Part shown: positions 1 to 10,906 of the stretch, in pieces
Layout: every line of letters starts with the position of its first letter
How positions within the stretch are numbered: the stretch's first letter is position 1
DNA from: Pseudomonas sp. P5_109
Lineage (GTDB): Bacteria; Pseudomonadota; Gammaproteobacteria; Pseudomonadales; Pseudomonadaceae
DNA: 64,000 nucleotides
Direction: 5' to 3'
NCBI RefSeq assembly: GCF_034009455.1
Contig: NZ_CP125380.1
Location: 971,001 to 1,035,000 of the forward strand
The notes under the pieces: model-generated
What the model was told of the DNA's origin: nothing
The model's input: only the letters and a program-made list of their open reading frames with translations
Databases searched by the model: none
Position numbers and translations under genes: made by a program

Positions 1-1
1 A

Positions 2-700
<699 letters not shown>

Positions 701-830
701 GTCGCCGGATTGCCTCTATGCTGTTGAGCGCGCAGGCGGCACTTTGCAGTGCTGCCTGTTCGCGTTTATCTTCTGTCAGTCTGCATCCAGGCCGGATTGC
801 TGCCGTATGAATAAACAGAACATTTGCCTG

Positions 831-846
831 GGAGGAGCGGCTTATT
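831..846 (+). promoter_or_regulatory. Strong ribosome-binding site that decides the mreC ATT start
   Basis: GGAGGAG at 831-837 is followed by a six-base spacer and ATT at 844. The site would be about 42 bases from the GTG at 880, too far to serve it, so it argues for non-canonical ATT initiation. Confidence 0.7.
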
Positions 847-1965
847 AAACCGCTTTTCACCAAGGGCCCTTCACTGGGCGTGCGCCTGTTGGTGCTGGTC
901 GTGCTATCGGTCGCGCTGATGGTGGTCGATGCCCGTTTCAGTCTGCTCAAGCCCGCACGCAGCCAGATGTCGCTGGTGCTGATGGACGCCTACTGGATCA
1001 CCGACCTGCCCGGACGACTGTGGGAAGGCGTTGCCAGTCAGTTTGGCAGCCGGACCGAACTCGTCGCCGAAAACGAAAAACTCAAAAGCGAAAACCTGCT
1101 GTTGCAGGGGCGCATGCAGAAGCTTGCCTCCCTGACCGAGCAGAACGTTCGGCTGCGTGAGTTGCTCAACTCTTCGGCCCTGGTCAATGAAAAGGTCGAA
1201 GTGGCCGAGTTGATCGGCATGGACCCCAATCCCTTCACCCATCGCATCATCATCAATAAAGGTGAGCGCGACGGCGTGGTCCTCGGCCAGCCGGTGCTCG
1301 ATGCCCGTGGTCTGATGGGGCAGGTGGTGGAGTTGATGCCTTATACCTCCCGCGTTCTGCTGCTGACCGACTCCACTCATAGCATTCCCGTTCAGGTAAA
1401 CCGTAACGGTCTGCGGGCGATTGCCAGCGGTACCGGCAACCCGGAGCGCCTGGAGTTGCGTCACGTGGCTGACACCGCCGACATCAAGGAAGGTGATTTG
1501 CTCGTCAGCTCCGGTCTCGGTCAGCGCTTTCCGGCGGGTTACCCGGTAGCGACGGTCAAGGAAGTGATCCACGATTCCGGCCAGCCGTTCGCCATCGTCC
1601 GCGCGGTACCGACCGCCGCATTGAACCGCAGCCGCTACCTGTTGCTGGTCTTCAGCGACACCCGTACTCCGGAAGAACGCGCCAACGATGCGGCCCAGGC
1701 CCAGGAAAGCCTGGATGCACAGGGCGGCGGGCCAATCATTCCGGCGACGGTGCCGAAACTGGTCACCCCGGCTGTGCCGGCCGCTGCACCCGCGGCGCCT
1801 GCTGCACCTGCCACGGCGACCCCGGTAACCGCTGCGCCGGTAAAACCGGCCACCGCGCCAGCCAAACCGGCGGCCGCTAAACCGCCGGCCACCAAGCCCG
1901 TTGCTGCGAAGCCTGCCGCCAAGCCGCCGGCCTCTGCGCCGGCCACTCCTGTGGGAAGAGAATAA
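844..1965 (+). CDS. mreC: Rod shape-determining protein MreC, probable ATT start
   Basis: Bitopic inner-membrane scaffold whose periplasmic part links MreB/MreD to the elongation synthases. The N-terminus carries a hydrophobic anchor ([14 protein letters not shown]) followed by a coiled coil (residues about 60-95) and the beta-domain. The family N-terminus (x)KPLFxxGPS requires a start upstream of the GTG at 880. The only codon that gives it is ATT at 844 (Ile-Lys-Pro-Leu-Phe), six bases after a GGAGGAG ribosome-binding site at 831-837. No ATG, GTG or TTG occurs in frame between the stop at 808 and the GTG at 880. This gives 373 residues. The last ~90 residues are an Ala/Pro/Lys low-complexity tail. 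The stop overlaps mreD (TAATG). Confidence 0.9.
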   Translation: MKPLFTKGPSLGVRLLVLVVLSVALMVVDARFSLLKPARSQMSLVLMDAYWITDLPGRLWEGVASQFGSRTELVAENEKLKSENLLLQGRMQKLASLTEQNVRLRELLNSSALVNEKVEVAELIGMDPNPFTHRIIINKGERDGVVLGQPVLDARGLMGQVVELMPYTSRVLLLTDSTHSIPVQVNRNGLRAIASGTGNPERLELRHVADTADIKEGDLLVSSGLGQRFPAGYPVATVKEVIHDSGQPFAIVRAVPTAALNRSRYLLLVFSDTRTPEERANDAAQAQESLDAQGGGPIIPATVPKLVTPAVPAAAPAAPAAPATATPVTAAPVKPATAPAKPAAAKPPATKPVAAKPAAKPPASAPATPVGRE

Positions 1966-2456
1966 TGGCCGGTGTAAAAGCATCCCGAAACGGCTGGATT
2001 GTCTGGCTGACGTTCGCCGTCGGTCTGCTCTTGAGCGTTTCGCCTCTGCCGCAATTCATGGAAATCCTGCGCCCACTGTGGCTGGCCTTGTTGCTGGCAT
2101 TCTGGGCGTTGAACCTGCCGCAGACCGTCGGGATGGTGACGGCGTTTTGCCTGGGCCTGGCCGAGGACGTGCTCTACGGCACGCTCCTGGGGCAGAACGC
2201 CTTGATCCTGACCCTCATCACGTACCTGGTACTGGCGCTGCAACAACGTCTGCGGATGTTCCCGATGTGGCAGCAGAGCCTGGTGATCCTGGTGATCTTC
2301 GGCCTCGCCCAGCTTGTACAGCTGTGGCTCAGCGCCTTGACCGGCAATCGCCAGCCAACGCTGGCGCTGGTATTGCCGGCGCTGGTCAGCGCATTGCTCT
2401 GGCCCTGGATCAGTTTCGGTTTGCGCGGACTGCGTCGACGCTACAAAATCAATTAA
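1965..2456 (+). CDS. mreD: Rod shape-determining protein MreD
   Basis: Small polytopic inner-membrane protein of the elongasome. It has 163 residues, the usual length, with about five hydrophobic segments (for example [27 protein letters not shown] and [18 protein letters not shown]) and the conserved [17 protein letters not shown] region typical of MreD. The start codon overlaps the mreC stop by one base, so translation is probably coupled. The C-terminus is basic (RGLRRRYK) and probably cytoplasmic. Confidence 0.96.
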   Translation: MAGVKASRNGWIVWLTFAVGLLLSVSPLPQFMEILRPLWLALLLAFWALNLPQTVGMVTAFCLGLAEDVLYGTLLGQNALILTLITYLVLALQQRLRMFPMWQQSLVILVIFGLAQLVQLWLSALTGNRQPTLALVLPALVSALLWPWISFGLRGLRRRYKIN

Positions 2457-2488
2457 TTCGCTCAGGCATTAGACAGGGAGAGGTCTTG

Positions 2489-3085
2489 ATGAAACGGTTG
2501 TACCTCGCCTCTGGCTCGCCACGTCGGCGTGAACTGCTCACGCAGATCGGCGTTGCGTTCTGCCCCGTCAGTGCGGAATTTGATGAAACCCCTGTATTCC
2601 AGGAATCCCCAACGGCCTATGTCGAGCGTCTGGCGCGCGGCAAGGCCGAGGCCGGGCGCGGCGTTGTCGTGTCCGGCGCACCGTTCTGCGTGCTCGGCGC
2701 CGATACCGCCGTGGTGCTCGATGGAAAAATACTCGGCAAACCGGTTGATCAGGCGGATGCCTGCGCCATGCTGATGATGTTGTCAGGGTGTGAGCATGAA
2801 GTCCTGACCGCGATCGCCGTGCTCGATGGCGAACGGTGCGAGTCCCGGGTGGTCACCAGTCGCGTGCGTTTTCGTGATATCAGTCGTGACGAAGCCGCAG
2901 CCTACTGGGCCAGCGGTGAACCAAGGGACAAGGCGGGCGGTTATGGCATTCAAGGACTGGGTGCGGTGTTTGTCGCCGGGCTCAATGGAAGTTATTCAGC
3001 GGTGGTCGGACTACCGCTGTGCGAAACCGCGGAACTGCTCGGCCATTTCGGCATACCCTGTTGGCAACCCCTGAACGCGCTTTAA
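2489..3085 (+). CDS. maf: Maf-type nucleoside triphosphate pyrophosphatase
   Basis: Cytoplasmic house-cleaning enzyme that hydrolyses non-canonical or excess nucleoside triphosphates (dTTP/UTP in the YhdE-type subgroup) to monophosphate and pyrophosphate. The N-terminus [14 protein letters not shown] is the Maf signature, followed by FDE, the [10 protein letters not shown] loop and the C-terminal KAGGYGIQG motif. The frame is open much further upstream, but the ATG at 2489, with GGGAGAGG just before it, places the signature at the N-terminus and gives the family length (198 residues). It sits between mreD and rng, the common gammaproteobacterial order. Confidence 0.95.
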   Translation: MKRLYLASGSPRRRELLTQIGVAFCPVSAEFDETPVFQESPTAYVERLARGKAEAGRGVVVSGAPFCVLGADTAVVLDGKILGKPVDQADACAMLMMLSGCEHEVLTAIAVLDGERCESRVVTSRVRFRDISRDEAAAYWASGEPRDKAGGYGIQGLGAVFVAGLNGSYSAVVGLPLCETAELLGHFGIPCWQPLNAL

Positions 3086-3142
3086 GCGTCGTCCTGAACA
3101 GATGCGGCCATTATCGTGAACATGCCTGAACGAGACCCTGCC

Positions 3143-4600
3143 ATGAGTGAAGAGATTCTGATCAACATCACGCCGATGGAGTCGCGCGTGGCGGTGGTCG
3201 AAAACGGTGTCCTGCAAGAGGTCCACGTCGAGCGTACGCAAAAGCGCGGGATCGTCGGCAATATCTATAAAGGCAAAGTCGTGCGGGTCTTGCCGGGGAT
3301 GCAGGCGGCATTCGTCGATATCGGCCTGGACCGGGCCGCATTCATTCATGCGTCGGAAATTTCCCTGCGCGAAGGCCCGGCGGTCGAGAGCATCAGTGCA
3401 CTGGTGCACGAAGGCCAGAGCCTGGTGGTGCAAGTCACCAAGGACCCGATCGGTTCAAAAGGCGCGCGCCTGACCACTCAGTTGTCGATCCCTTCGCGTT
3501 ACCTGGTGTACATGCCTCGCACGGCCCATGTCGGTATCTCCCTGAAGATCGAAGACGAAGCCGAGCGCGAACGCCTCAAGCAAGTGGTCACCGATTGCGT
3601 GGCCAAGGAAGGGATCAAGGAAGCCGGCGGTTTCATTCTGCGCACGGCAGCCGAAGGTGCCGGCGCCGATGAAATCCTCATGGACATCCGCTACCTGCGA
3701 AGGCTCTGGGATCAGATCAGCGCCCAGATCATAACCATCAGCGCGCCCAGCGTGATCTACGAAGACCTCGGTCTGGCGCTGCGCACCCTGCGTGACCTGG
3801 TGAGCCCGAAAATCGAGAAGATCCGCATCGACTCCCGGGAAACCTTCCAGAAAACCACGCAATTCGTCGCCGAATTGATGCCCGAGATTGCCGATCGTCT
3901 GGAACATTACCCGGGTGAGCGACCCATTTTCGACCTGTATGGCGTCGAAGACGAAATCCAGAAAGCACTCGAACGCAAGGTCCCGCTGAAGTCCGGCGGT
4001 TATCTGGTGGTCGACCCGGCGGAAGCCATGAGCACCATCGACGTCAACACCGGGGCGTTCGTCGGCCATCGCAACCTCGAAGAAACCATCTTCAAGACCA
4101 ACCTCGAAGCCGCGACGGCCATTGCCCGGCAATTGCGCCTGCGCAATCTCGGCGGGATCATCATCATCGACTTCATCGACATGGAAGATGAAGAACACCA
4201 GCGCCAGGTATTGCGCACGCTGGAGAAACAGCTCGAGCGCGATCACGCCAAGACCAACATCATCGGTATTACCGAACTGGGCCTGGTGCAGATGACCCGC
4301 AAGCGCACCCGCGAAAGCCTTGAGCAAGTGTTGTGCGAGCCGTGCAATGCCTGTCAGGGACGCGGCAAGCTCAAGACCCCTGAAACTGTCTGCTACGAAA
4401 TCTTCCGCGAAATCCTGCGTGAGGCTCGCGCCTATCAGGCGGAAGGCTATCGTGTATTGGCAAACCAGAAAGTTGTCGACCGCCTGCTCGACGAAGAATC
4501 GGGCAACGTCGCCGAGCTGGAAGGGTTTATCGGGCGCACCATTCGTTTCCAGGTCGAAACCATGTATTCCCAGGAACAATACGACGTGGTGCTGCTCTGA
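3143..4600 (+). CDS. rng: Ribonuclease G
   Basis: Endoribonuclease of the RNase E/G family that matures the 5' end of 16S rRNA and takes part in mRNA decay. The S1 RNA-binding domain is at about residues 38-128 (KRGIVGNIYKGKV...). Catalytic acidic residues lie in STIDVNTG and IIIIDFIDM, and the zinc-link cysteines are in CEPCNACQGRG. The long C-terminal scaffold of RNase E is absent, so it is RNase G (485 residues). The ATG at 3143 (MSEEILINITPMESRVAV) is preferred to a GTG 27 bases upstream because it matches the family start. Confidence 0.96.
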   Translation: MSEEILINITPMESRVAVVENGVLQEVHVERTQKRGIVGNIYKGKVVRVLPGMQAAFVDIGLDRAAFIHASEISLREGPAVESISALVHEGQSLVVQVTKDPIGSKGARLTTQLSIPSRYLVYMPRTAHVGISLKIEDEAERERLKQVVTDCVAKEGIKEAGGFILRTAAEGAGADEILMDIRYLRRLWDQISAQIITISAPSVIYEDLGLALRTLRDLVSPKIEKIRIDSRETFQKTTQFVAELMPEIADRLEHYPGERPIFDLYGVEDEIQKALERKVPLKSGGYLVVDPAEAMSTIDVNTGAFVGHRNLEETIFKTNLEAATAIARQLRLRNLGGIIIIDFIDMEDEEHQRQVLRTLEKQLERDHAKTNIIGITELGLVQMTRKRTRESLEQVLCEPCNACQGRGKLKTPETVCYEIFREILREARAYQAEGYRVLANQKVVDRLLDEESGNVAELEGFIGRTIRFQVETMYSQEQYDVVLL

Positions 4601-4675
4601 AGCGTTTCGCTTTGATTGTTCGAGAATGGCTGGCCTCAGCTTTTTGCAAAACTTTTGCCATGGGAGCCACCTGAC

Positions 4676-7600
4676 ATGGACCGTCTGACACGCATTTTGG
4701 CCGCACTGACCCGCTGGGGTCTGGGCCTGTGCGCGTTGGTTTTGGTGTTGATGGCGCTTTACGTCAGCCTTGGCCGGGAGCTGACGCCGCTGGTCGCCGA
4801 GTACCGTGCCGACATCGAAACCAAAGCCAGCGATGCCTTGGGCATGCGGTTGCAGATCGGCGAGCTCGAAGGCAACTGGAGTGGATTCGCCCCCATATTG
4901 ATGGCTCGCGACGTGACGGTCGGCGAGGGCGCCAATGCCCTGCACCTGGATCAGGTGCGCGCGGTGCCGGACCTTTGGGCCAGTCTGCTGGCCCGTCAGG
5001 TACGCATCGCTCATCTGCAACTCAGCGGCCTGAGGATCAGCGTCAAGGAAAGCGACGACGGTCAATGGGCTCTGGAAGGTTTGCCGGTGCAACAGGATCA
5101 ACCCACCGATCCGGAACAGTTGCTCAATCGCATGCAGATGATCCAGCAGCTGTCGGTGCTCGACAGTCAGGTGACTTTGCAGCCATTCGCACATTCGCCG
5201 ATGACCCTGACCTACGTCGGTCTCAATCTGAAAACCGGTGCGTCGCGGCAGCGACTCGACGCCCGCCTGACCCTGCCGGACGGCCAACCGGTGGCCATGA
5301 GTCTGCGTACCCGCATTCGTGCCAGCCAATGGCAGGACGGTGAGGCCGAGGTCTACCTGAGCCTGCCGCAAAGCGACTGGTCGAAGTGGTTGCCCGAGCG
5401 CGTAAGCCAGCTATGGAATTTCTCCGAGATCAAGGCTGGCGGCGAACTGTGGGCGACCTGGGGCAAAGGCGCCTTGCAAAGCGCGGCAGTGCGCCTGAAC
5501 GCGCCACAACTCAAGGGCGCGTTTGCCGAGCGCAAGCCGATCCAGATCAACAACCTGGCGCTCAACGGTTATTTCCAGCGCAATGCCGAAGGCGTGCAGG
5601 TGACTCTGGACTCCCTGGCGATGAACCTCGGCGAGACCCGCTGGGAAACGCATCTGCAGCTCACGCAAAGCGCGGCCACCGATAAAACCAAAGAGCTCTG
5701 GCACCTGCAAGCCGACCGGGTAGATCTCACTCCGCTGACCCCGCTGCTCAACGCGCTGGCGCCATTGCCAGAAGGTTTTGCCACGGTCGTCGAGCGGCTC
5801 AAGGTCACGGGTGGCCTGCGTAACGTGCTGGTTGACTTCCGTCCCAATGCCACCGACGACAGCAAGTTCGGCTTTGCCGCCAACCTCGACCAGGTAGGCT
5901 TCGATGCCTATCACGGTGCGCCGGCGGCGCGAAATGTCAGCGGCAGCATCAGCGGTGACCTGGGACAGGGCGAACTGCGCATGGACAGCAAGGATTTCAT
6001 GCTGCACCTGGACCCGATCTTCGCCAAGCCATGGCAGTACATCCAGGCCAATGCGCGGCTGACCTGGAAGCTCGATAAAGAGAGTTTCACCCTGATCGCG
6101 CCATACCTGAAAGTGCTGGGCGAGGAAGGCAAGATTGCCGGCGACTTCCTGATTCGCCTGCATTTCGATCACACCCAGGAAGACTACATGGACCTGCGGG
6201 TCGGCCTGGTCGACGGTGACGGTCGCTACACCGCCAAGTACTTGCCGGAGGTCCTCAGCCCGGCACTGGACGAATGGCTGCGCACCGCGATTCTCAAGGG
6301 CGCGGTGGATCAAGGCTTCTTCCAGTATCAAGGGTCGCTCAACCACGGTGCCGCAGACGTGGATCGCAGCATCAGCCTGTACTTCAAGGTTCACGATGCC
6401 GAACTGGCCTTCCAGCCGGGCTGGCCCCATGTCAGCAAGGTCAGCGGCGATGTGTTTGTCGAAGACAGCGGCGTACGGGTTCTGGCCAGCAAGGGCCAGT
6501 TGCTCGACACCCAGGTCAACGATGTTTACGTCAACATTCCTCACGTGCCGGCCGGGCAGAACGTTCATTTGTTCCTCGATGGCGGATTTGCCGGCGGTTT
6601 GGGCGATGGCCTGAAAATCCTCCAGCAAGCGCCGATCGGCACCGGAGCAACCTTCGCCGGCTGGGAAGGCGAAGGGGACCTGCAAGGCAAGTTGAAGCTG
6701 GATATTCCCCTGGCAAAAGGCGAAGAGCCGAAGATCCTCGTCGATTTCAAGACCGCCAAGGCACGCTTGAAGCTGGCCGAACCCGTGCTGGAACTGACTC
6801 AGCTCAATGGTGACTTCCGTTTTGACAGTGGCAAAGGCCTGAGCGGGCAGAACATCAGCGCACGGGCGTTCGACAAACCGGTCACCGCGCAGATTTTTGC
6901 CGATGGCAGCCCGGGTAAACTCAATACCCGGGTGACCGCGTCGGGCCAGGTCGAGGTCAAGAAGCTGACCGACTGGCTGCAGGTGACCCAGCCTCTGCCG
7001 GTGACCGGCGTGATTCCTTATCAGCTGCAATTGACCCTGAATGGCCCAGATAGCCAATTGCTGGTCAATTCCAGCCTCAAGGGCGTGGCCGTCGATTTGC
7101 CCGCACCATTCGGCATGACCACCGATACCGGGCGCGACACGACGTTCCGCATGACCTTGCAGGGCGACGAGCGGCGCTATTGGGTCAACTACGGGGATCT
7201 GGCGAGTTTCACGTTCGCCGCCCCGGCCGGCAATTTCGCCGACGGTCGCGGAGATTTGTTCCTCGGTGGCGGCGAGGCCGTGTTGCCTGGCACCAAAGGC
7301 CTGCGGATACGCGGTGTGCTATCGGAGCTGGACGTGGGCCCGTGGAAGGATCTGGTGGATAAATACGCCGGACAGGACCCCGGCGGCAGTGCCAAGCAAT
7401 TGCTCAGCGGCGCGGATTTCAAGGTGGGCAAGCTCAGCGGTATCGGCACCACGCTCGATCAGGCTTCGATCCAGGTGACACGCAAGCCTTCCGCCTGGGC
7501 GCTGCAACTCAACAGCCAGCAGATCAAAGGCAGCGCAAACCTTCCTGATTCGAAGGCCACGCCCATCACGATCAATCTGCAAACCGTGCGCCTGCCCGCG

Positions 7601-8479
7601 CCGGACCCGGCCGTGCAGGCCGATGAAAACTCGCCGGATCCGCTGGCGTCGGTGGACCCGACGAAGATTCCCGCGATGGATATCACCATCAATCAGTTGT
7701 TCCAGGGCCAGGATCTGGTGGGGGGCTGGTCGCTGAAGATTCGTCCGACGGACAAGGGCATCGTGTTCAACTCGCTGGATCTGGGCCTCAAGGGCATGCT
7801 CTTGGTGGGCAGCGGTGGCTGGGAAGGTGCGCCGGGTGCCAGCAACAGCTGGTACAAGGGGCGCATCAGCGGCAAGAACCTCGCCGATGTGCTCAAGGGC
7901 TGGGGGTTTGCGCCGAGCGTCACCAGCCAGGACTTTTATATGGATGTCGATGGTCGCTGGCCAGGCTCGCCGGCCTGGGTGGCGACCAAACGCTTCTCCG
8001 GCACGCTCGATGCGACGCTCAATCAGGGTCAGTTCGTCGAGGTCGAAGGCAGTGCCCAGGCGTTGCGGGTATTTGGTTTGCTCAACTTCAACTCCATCGG
8101 CCGGCGCCTGCGCCTGGACTTCTCCGACCTGTTCGGCAAAGGCCTGAGTTATGACCGGGTCAAGGGGCTGCTCGTCGGGACGAACGGCGTGTATGTCACC
8201 CGAGAGCCGATCCGGCTGACGGGGCCGTCGAGCACTATCGAACTCGACGGCACCCTGAACATGGTGGCCGATCAGATCGATGCGAAACTGATGGTGACCT
8301 TGCCGGTGACCAACAACTTGCCGATTGCCGCGTTGATCGTCGGTGCACCGGCGGTCGGCGGGGCGCTGTTCCTGATCGACAAGCTGATCGGTGACCGGGT
8401 CGCCCGTTTCGCCAGTGTGAAGTACACCGTCAAGGGACCATGGAAAGAGCCGAAAATCACCTTCGACAAGGCTTTTTGA
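4676..8479 (+). CDS. yhdP: YhdP family AsmA-like phospholipid transport protein
   Basis: Very large (1267 residues) inner-membrane-anchored protein of the AsmA/TamB superfamily. In E. coli, YhdP works with TamB and YdbH to move phospholipids to the outer membrane. An N-terminal helix (residues about 15-35, WGLGLCALVLVLMALYVSL) is followed by a long beta-rich periplasmic repeat region forming the DUF3971 and AsmA-like C-terminal domains. The ATG at 4676, preceded by TGGGAGCC, is preferred to an upstream in-frame ATG at 4616. It sits between rng and a Nit-type hydrolase, the usual pseudomonad order. The C-terminus contains a second hydrophobic patch (NLPIAALIVGAPAVGGALFL). Confidence 0.93.
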   Translation: MDRLTRILAALTRWGLGLCALVLVLMALYVSLGRELTPLVAEYRADIETKASDALGMRLQIGELEGNWSGFAPILMARDVTVGEGANALHLDQVRAVPDLWASLLARQVRIAHLQLSGLRISVKESDDGQWALEGLPVQQDQPTDPEQLLNRMQMIQQLSVLDSQVTLQPFAHSPMTLTYVGLNLKTGASRQRLDARLTLPDGQPVAMSLRTRIRASQWQDGEAEVYLSLPQSDWSKWLPERVSQLWNFSEIKAGGELWATWGKGALQSAAVRLNAPQLKGAFAERKPIQINNLALNGYFQRNAEGVQVTLDSLAMNLGETRWETHLQLTQSAATDKTKELWHLQADRVDLTPLTPLLNALAPLPEGFATVVERLKVTGGLRNVLVDFRPNATDDSKFGFAANLDQVGFDAYHGAPAARNVSGSISGDLGQGELRMDSKDFMLHLDPIFAKPWQYIQANARLTWKLDKESFTLIAPYLKVLGEEGKIAGDFLIRLHFDHTQEDYMDLRVGLVDGDGRYTAKYLPEVLSPALDEWLRTAILKGAVDQGFFQYQGSLNHGAADVDRSISLYFKVHDAELAFQPGWPHVSKVSGDVFVEDSGVRVLASKGQLLDTQVNDVYVNIPHVPAGQNVHLFLDGGFAGGLGDGLKILQQAPIGTGATFAGWEGEGDLQGKLKLDIPLAKGEEPKILVDFKTAKARLKLAEPVLELTQLNGDFRFDSGKGLSGQNISARAFDKPVTAQIFADGSPGKLNTRVTASGQVEVKKLTDWLQVTQPLPVTGVIPYQLQLTLNGPDSQLLVNSSLKGVAVDLPAPFGMTTDTGRDTTFRMTLQGDERRYWVNYGDLASFTFAAPAGNFADGRGDLFLGGGEAVLPGTKGLRIRGVLSELDVGPWKDLVDKYAGQDPGGSAKQLLSGADFKVGKLSGIGTTLDQASIQVTRKPSAWALQLNSQQIKGSANLPDSKATPITINLQTVRLPAPDPAVQADENSPDPLASVDPTKIPAMDITINQLFQGQDLVGGWSLKIRPTDKGIVFNSLDLGLKGMLLVGSGGWEGAPGASNSWYKGRISGKNLADVLKGWGFAPSVTSQDFYMDVDGRWPGSPAWVATKRFSGTLDATLNQGQFVEVEGSAQALRVFGLLNFNSIGRRLRLDFSDLFGKGLSYDRVKGLLVGTNGVYVTREPIRLTGPSSTIELDGTLNMVADQIDAKLMVTLPVTNNLPIAALIVGAPAVGGALFLIDKLIGDRVARFASVKYTVKGPWKEPKITFDKAF

Positions 8480-8548
8480 GGTCCTATTGAAAAGGCACTC
8501 GGCAAGCCTATGGAGTAGCATGGCCGCATACGATTCCAGGAGTGCGCC

Positions 8549-9403
8549 ATGTCTGTAGCGGTGATTCAAATGGTCAGCCAGAGCGATGTGCTGGTCAATC
8601 TGGCCCAGGCTCGTCGGCTGCTCGAACAGGCGGCCGCCGGTGGCGCGAAACTGGCGGTTTTGCCGGAAAACTTCGCCGCCATGGGCCGGCGCGACGTGGC
8701 CGACATCGGCCGCGCTGAAGCGCTGGGCGAAGGCCCGATCCTGCCCTGGTTGAAACAGACCGCACGCGACCTCAGGTTATGGATTGTGGCCGGTACATTG
8801 CCGTTGCCGCCGGTGGATCAGCCGACGGCCAAGGCGCATGCCTGCTCGTTGCTGGTCGATGACCAAGGCGAAACGGTGGCGCGCTACGACAAACTGCACC
8901 TGTTCGACGTCGACGTGGCGGACAATCGTGGCCGTTATCGTGAATCCGATGACTATGCTTATGGCAACGGAGTGGTCGTGGCGGACACGCCCGTCGGCCG
9001 GGTCGGCCTGACGGTCTGCTATGACCTGCGCTTTCCCGAGTTGTACAGCGAATTGCGCGCGGCCGGCGCGGAACTGATTACCGCCCCTTCGGCCTTCACG
9101 GCGGTGACCGGCGCGGCGCACTGGGATGTGCTGATTCGTGCGCGGGCCATCGAGACCCAGTGTTACGTGCTCGCGGCTGCCCAGGGCGGGACGCATCCGG
9201 GGCCGCGGGAAACCTTTGGCCATGCCGCCATCGTCGACCCCTGGGGGCGCGTGCTGGCGCAAAAGGATCAAGGCGAGGCCGTGCTGCTGGCCGAACGCGA
9301 CAGCAGCGAACAGGCGTCCATCCGGGCGCGGATGCCGGTGTCCAGTCACCGGCGCTTTTTCTCGCAGGGCGCCCAGCGACCTGCATCAGAACGACGAATT
9401 TAA
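8549..9403 (+). CDS. Carbon-nitrogen hydrolase, Nit1/Nit2 type
   Basis: Cytoplasmic amidohydrolase of the nitrilase superfamily. Related enzymes remove deaminated glutathione or omega-amides. The triad is visible: Glu in LPENFA (about residue 40), Lys in YDKLHLFDVD and Cys in VCYDLRFPELY. Length is 284 residues. The DLRFPELYSELRAAGAELI context is typical of the Nit branch. It lies between yhdP and tldD. The ATG follows AGGAG with a short spacer. Confidence 0.92.
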   Translation: MSVAVIQMVSQSDVLVNLAQARRLLEQAAAGGAKLAVLPENFAAMGRRDVADIGRAEALGEGPILPWLKQTARDLRLWIVAGTLPLPPVDQPTAKAHACSLLVDDQGETVARYDKLHLFDVDVADNRGRYRESDDYAYGNGVVVADTPVGRVGLTVCYDLRFPELYSELRAAGAELITAPSAFTAVTGAAHWDVLIRARAIETQCYVLAAAQGGTHPGPRETFGHAAIVDPWGRVLAQKDQGEAVLLAERDSSEQASIRARMPVSSHRRFFSQGAQRPASERRI

Positions 9404-9415
9404 GGCGTAAAGCAT

Positions 9416-10858
9416 ATGAGCGAGTTGTTGTCCTCAGTCAGTGAACACCTGCTGGCGCCCGGTGGCGTCACGATCGAGAGCCTGCAAGGCGTGCTCGGCG
9501 ATCTGGCCGGGCCGGGCATCGATGCGGCCGACCTGTATTTCCAGGGGCAGATCTCCGAGTCCTGGGCGCTGGAAGACGGCATCGTCAAGGAAGGCAGCTT
9601 CAACCTTGACCAAGGTGTGGGCGTGCGCGCGCAATCGGGTGAAAAAACCGGTTTTGCCTACAGCAATGCCATCACCCTTGAAGCCCTGGGCGCGGCGGCG
9701 CGTGCCGCCCGTTCGATTTCCCGGGCCGGCCAACACGGCACGGTACAAGCCTTTACCAGCCAGGATGTCGCGCAGTTGTATGCGCCGGACAATCCCCTGG
9801 AAGTACTGACCCGTGCCGAGAAAGTCGATTTGCTCAAGCGCGTCGACGCCGCGACTCGCGCCCTCGACCCACGCATCCAGCAAGTCACCGTGAGCATGGC
9901 CGGTGTCTGGGAGCGGATTCTGGTGGCTTCCACCGACGGCGGTCTGGCGGCGGATGTGCGCCCGCTGGTGCGGTTCAACGTCAGCGTGATCGTCGAACAG
10001 AACGGTCGCCGCGAGCGCGGCGGTCATGGCGGTGGCGGGCGGACCGATTACCGTTATTTCCTCGGCGAAGACCGCGCCATGGGCTATGCCCGTGAAGCGT
10101 TGCGCCAGGCGCTGGTGAACCTCGAAGCCATTCCGGCACCGGCCGGTACCCTCCCGGTGGTACTCGGTTCCGGTTGGTCGGGTGTGCTGCTGCACGAAGC
10201 GGTCGGTCATGGTCTGGAAGGCGACTTCAACCGCAAAGGCAGTTCGGCCTACAGCGGTCGCATGGGCGAGATGGTTGCGTCGAAGCTGTGCACTATCGTC
10301 GATGACGGCACCCTGGCCGGTCGCCGTGGCTCATTGAGCGTCGATGACGAAGGCACGCCGACCGAGTGCACCACGCTGATCGAAAACGGCGTGCTCAAGG
10401 GCTATATGCAGGACAAGCTCAACGCCCGCCTGATGGGTGTGGCGCGTACCGGTAACGGCCGTCGCGAATCCTACGCGCACCTGCCGATGCCGCGCATGAC
10501 CAACACCTACATGCTCGCCGGCGAAAGCGATCCGGCGGAAATCATCGCCTCGGTGAAACGAGGCATCTACTGCGCCAACCTCGGTGGCGGTCAGGTGGAC
10601 ATCACCAGTGGCAAGTTCGTGTTCTCCACCAGCGAGGCCTACCTGATCGAGGACGGCAAGATCACTGCCCCGGTCAAAGGCGCAACGCTGATCGGCAACG
10701 GGCCGGAAGCCATGAGCAAAGTGTCGATGGTCGGTAACGACCTGTCGCTGGACAGCGGCGTGGGCACGTGTGGCAAGGATGGGCAGTCGGTGCCGGTGGG
10801 TGTCGGCCAGCCAACGCTGAAGATTGATGCGATCACCGTGGGTGGCACGGGGTCGTAA
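9416..10858 (+). CDS. tldD: Metalloprotease TldD
   Basis: Zinc-dependent subunit of the TldD/TldE (PmbA) heterodimeric protease, which matures modified peptides such as microcin B17 and degrades CcdA in E. coli. The HExxxH-type motif is visible as [11 protein letters not shown] around residue 260. It has 480 residues, the normal length. It starts 12 bases after the upstream hydrolase gene. Its partner pmbA is 700 bases downstream, separated by the oppositely oriented darP. Confidence 0.97.
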   Translation: MSELLSSVSEHLLAPGGVTIESLQGVLGDLAGPGIDAADLYFQGQISESWALEDGIVKEGSFNLDQGVGVRAQSGEKTGFAYSNAITLEALGAAARAARSISRAGQHGTVQAFTSQDVAQLYAPDNPLEVLTRAEKVDLLKRVDAATRALDPRIQQVTVSMAGVWERILVASTDGGLAADVRPLVRFNVSVIVEQNGRRERGGHGGGGRTDYRYFLGEDRAMGYAREALRQALVNLEAIPAPAGTLPVVLGSGWSGVLLHEAVGHGLEGDFNRKGSSAYSGRMGEMVASKLCTIVDDGTLAGRRGSLSVDDEGTPTECTTLIENGVLKGYMQDKLNARLMGVARTGNGRRESYAHLPMPRMTNTYMLAGESDPAEIIASVKRGIYCANLGGGQVDITSGKFVFSTSEAYLIEDGKITAPVKGATLIGNGPEAMSKVSMVGNDLSLDSGVGTCGKDGQSVPVGVGQPTLKIDAITVGGTGS

Positions 10859-10906
10859 GAAGTGAGGCTGCGGGTGAGCTGCGAGGCAGCTCACCCGATT
10901 CGAGAA

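Noticed and set aside
1901..2488. Upstream extension of the maf frame
   Set aside because: It overlaps mreD in another frame; homology and the ribosome-binding site place the start at 2489.
3455..5371. Very long minus-strand open frame opposite rng and yhdP
   Set aside because: High-GC antisense shadow: low-complexity Gln/His/Gly/Arg-rich translation with no family motif, lying opposite two well-supported genes.
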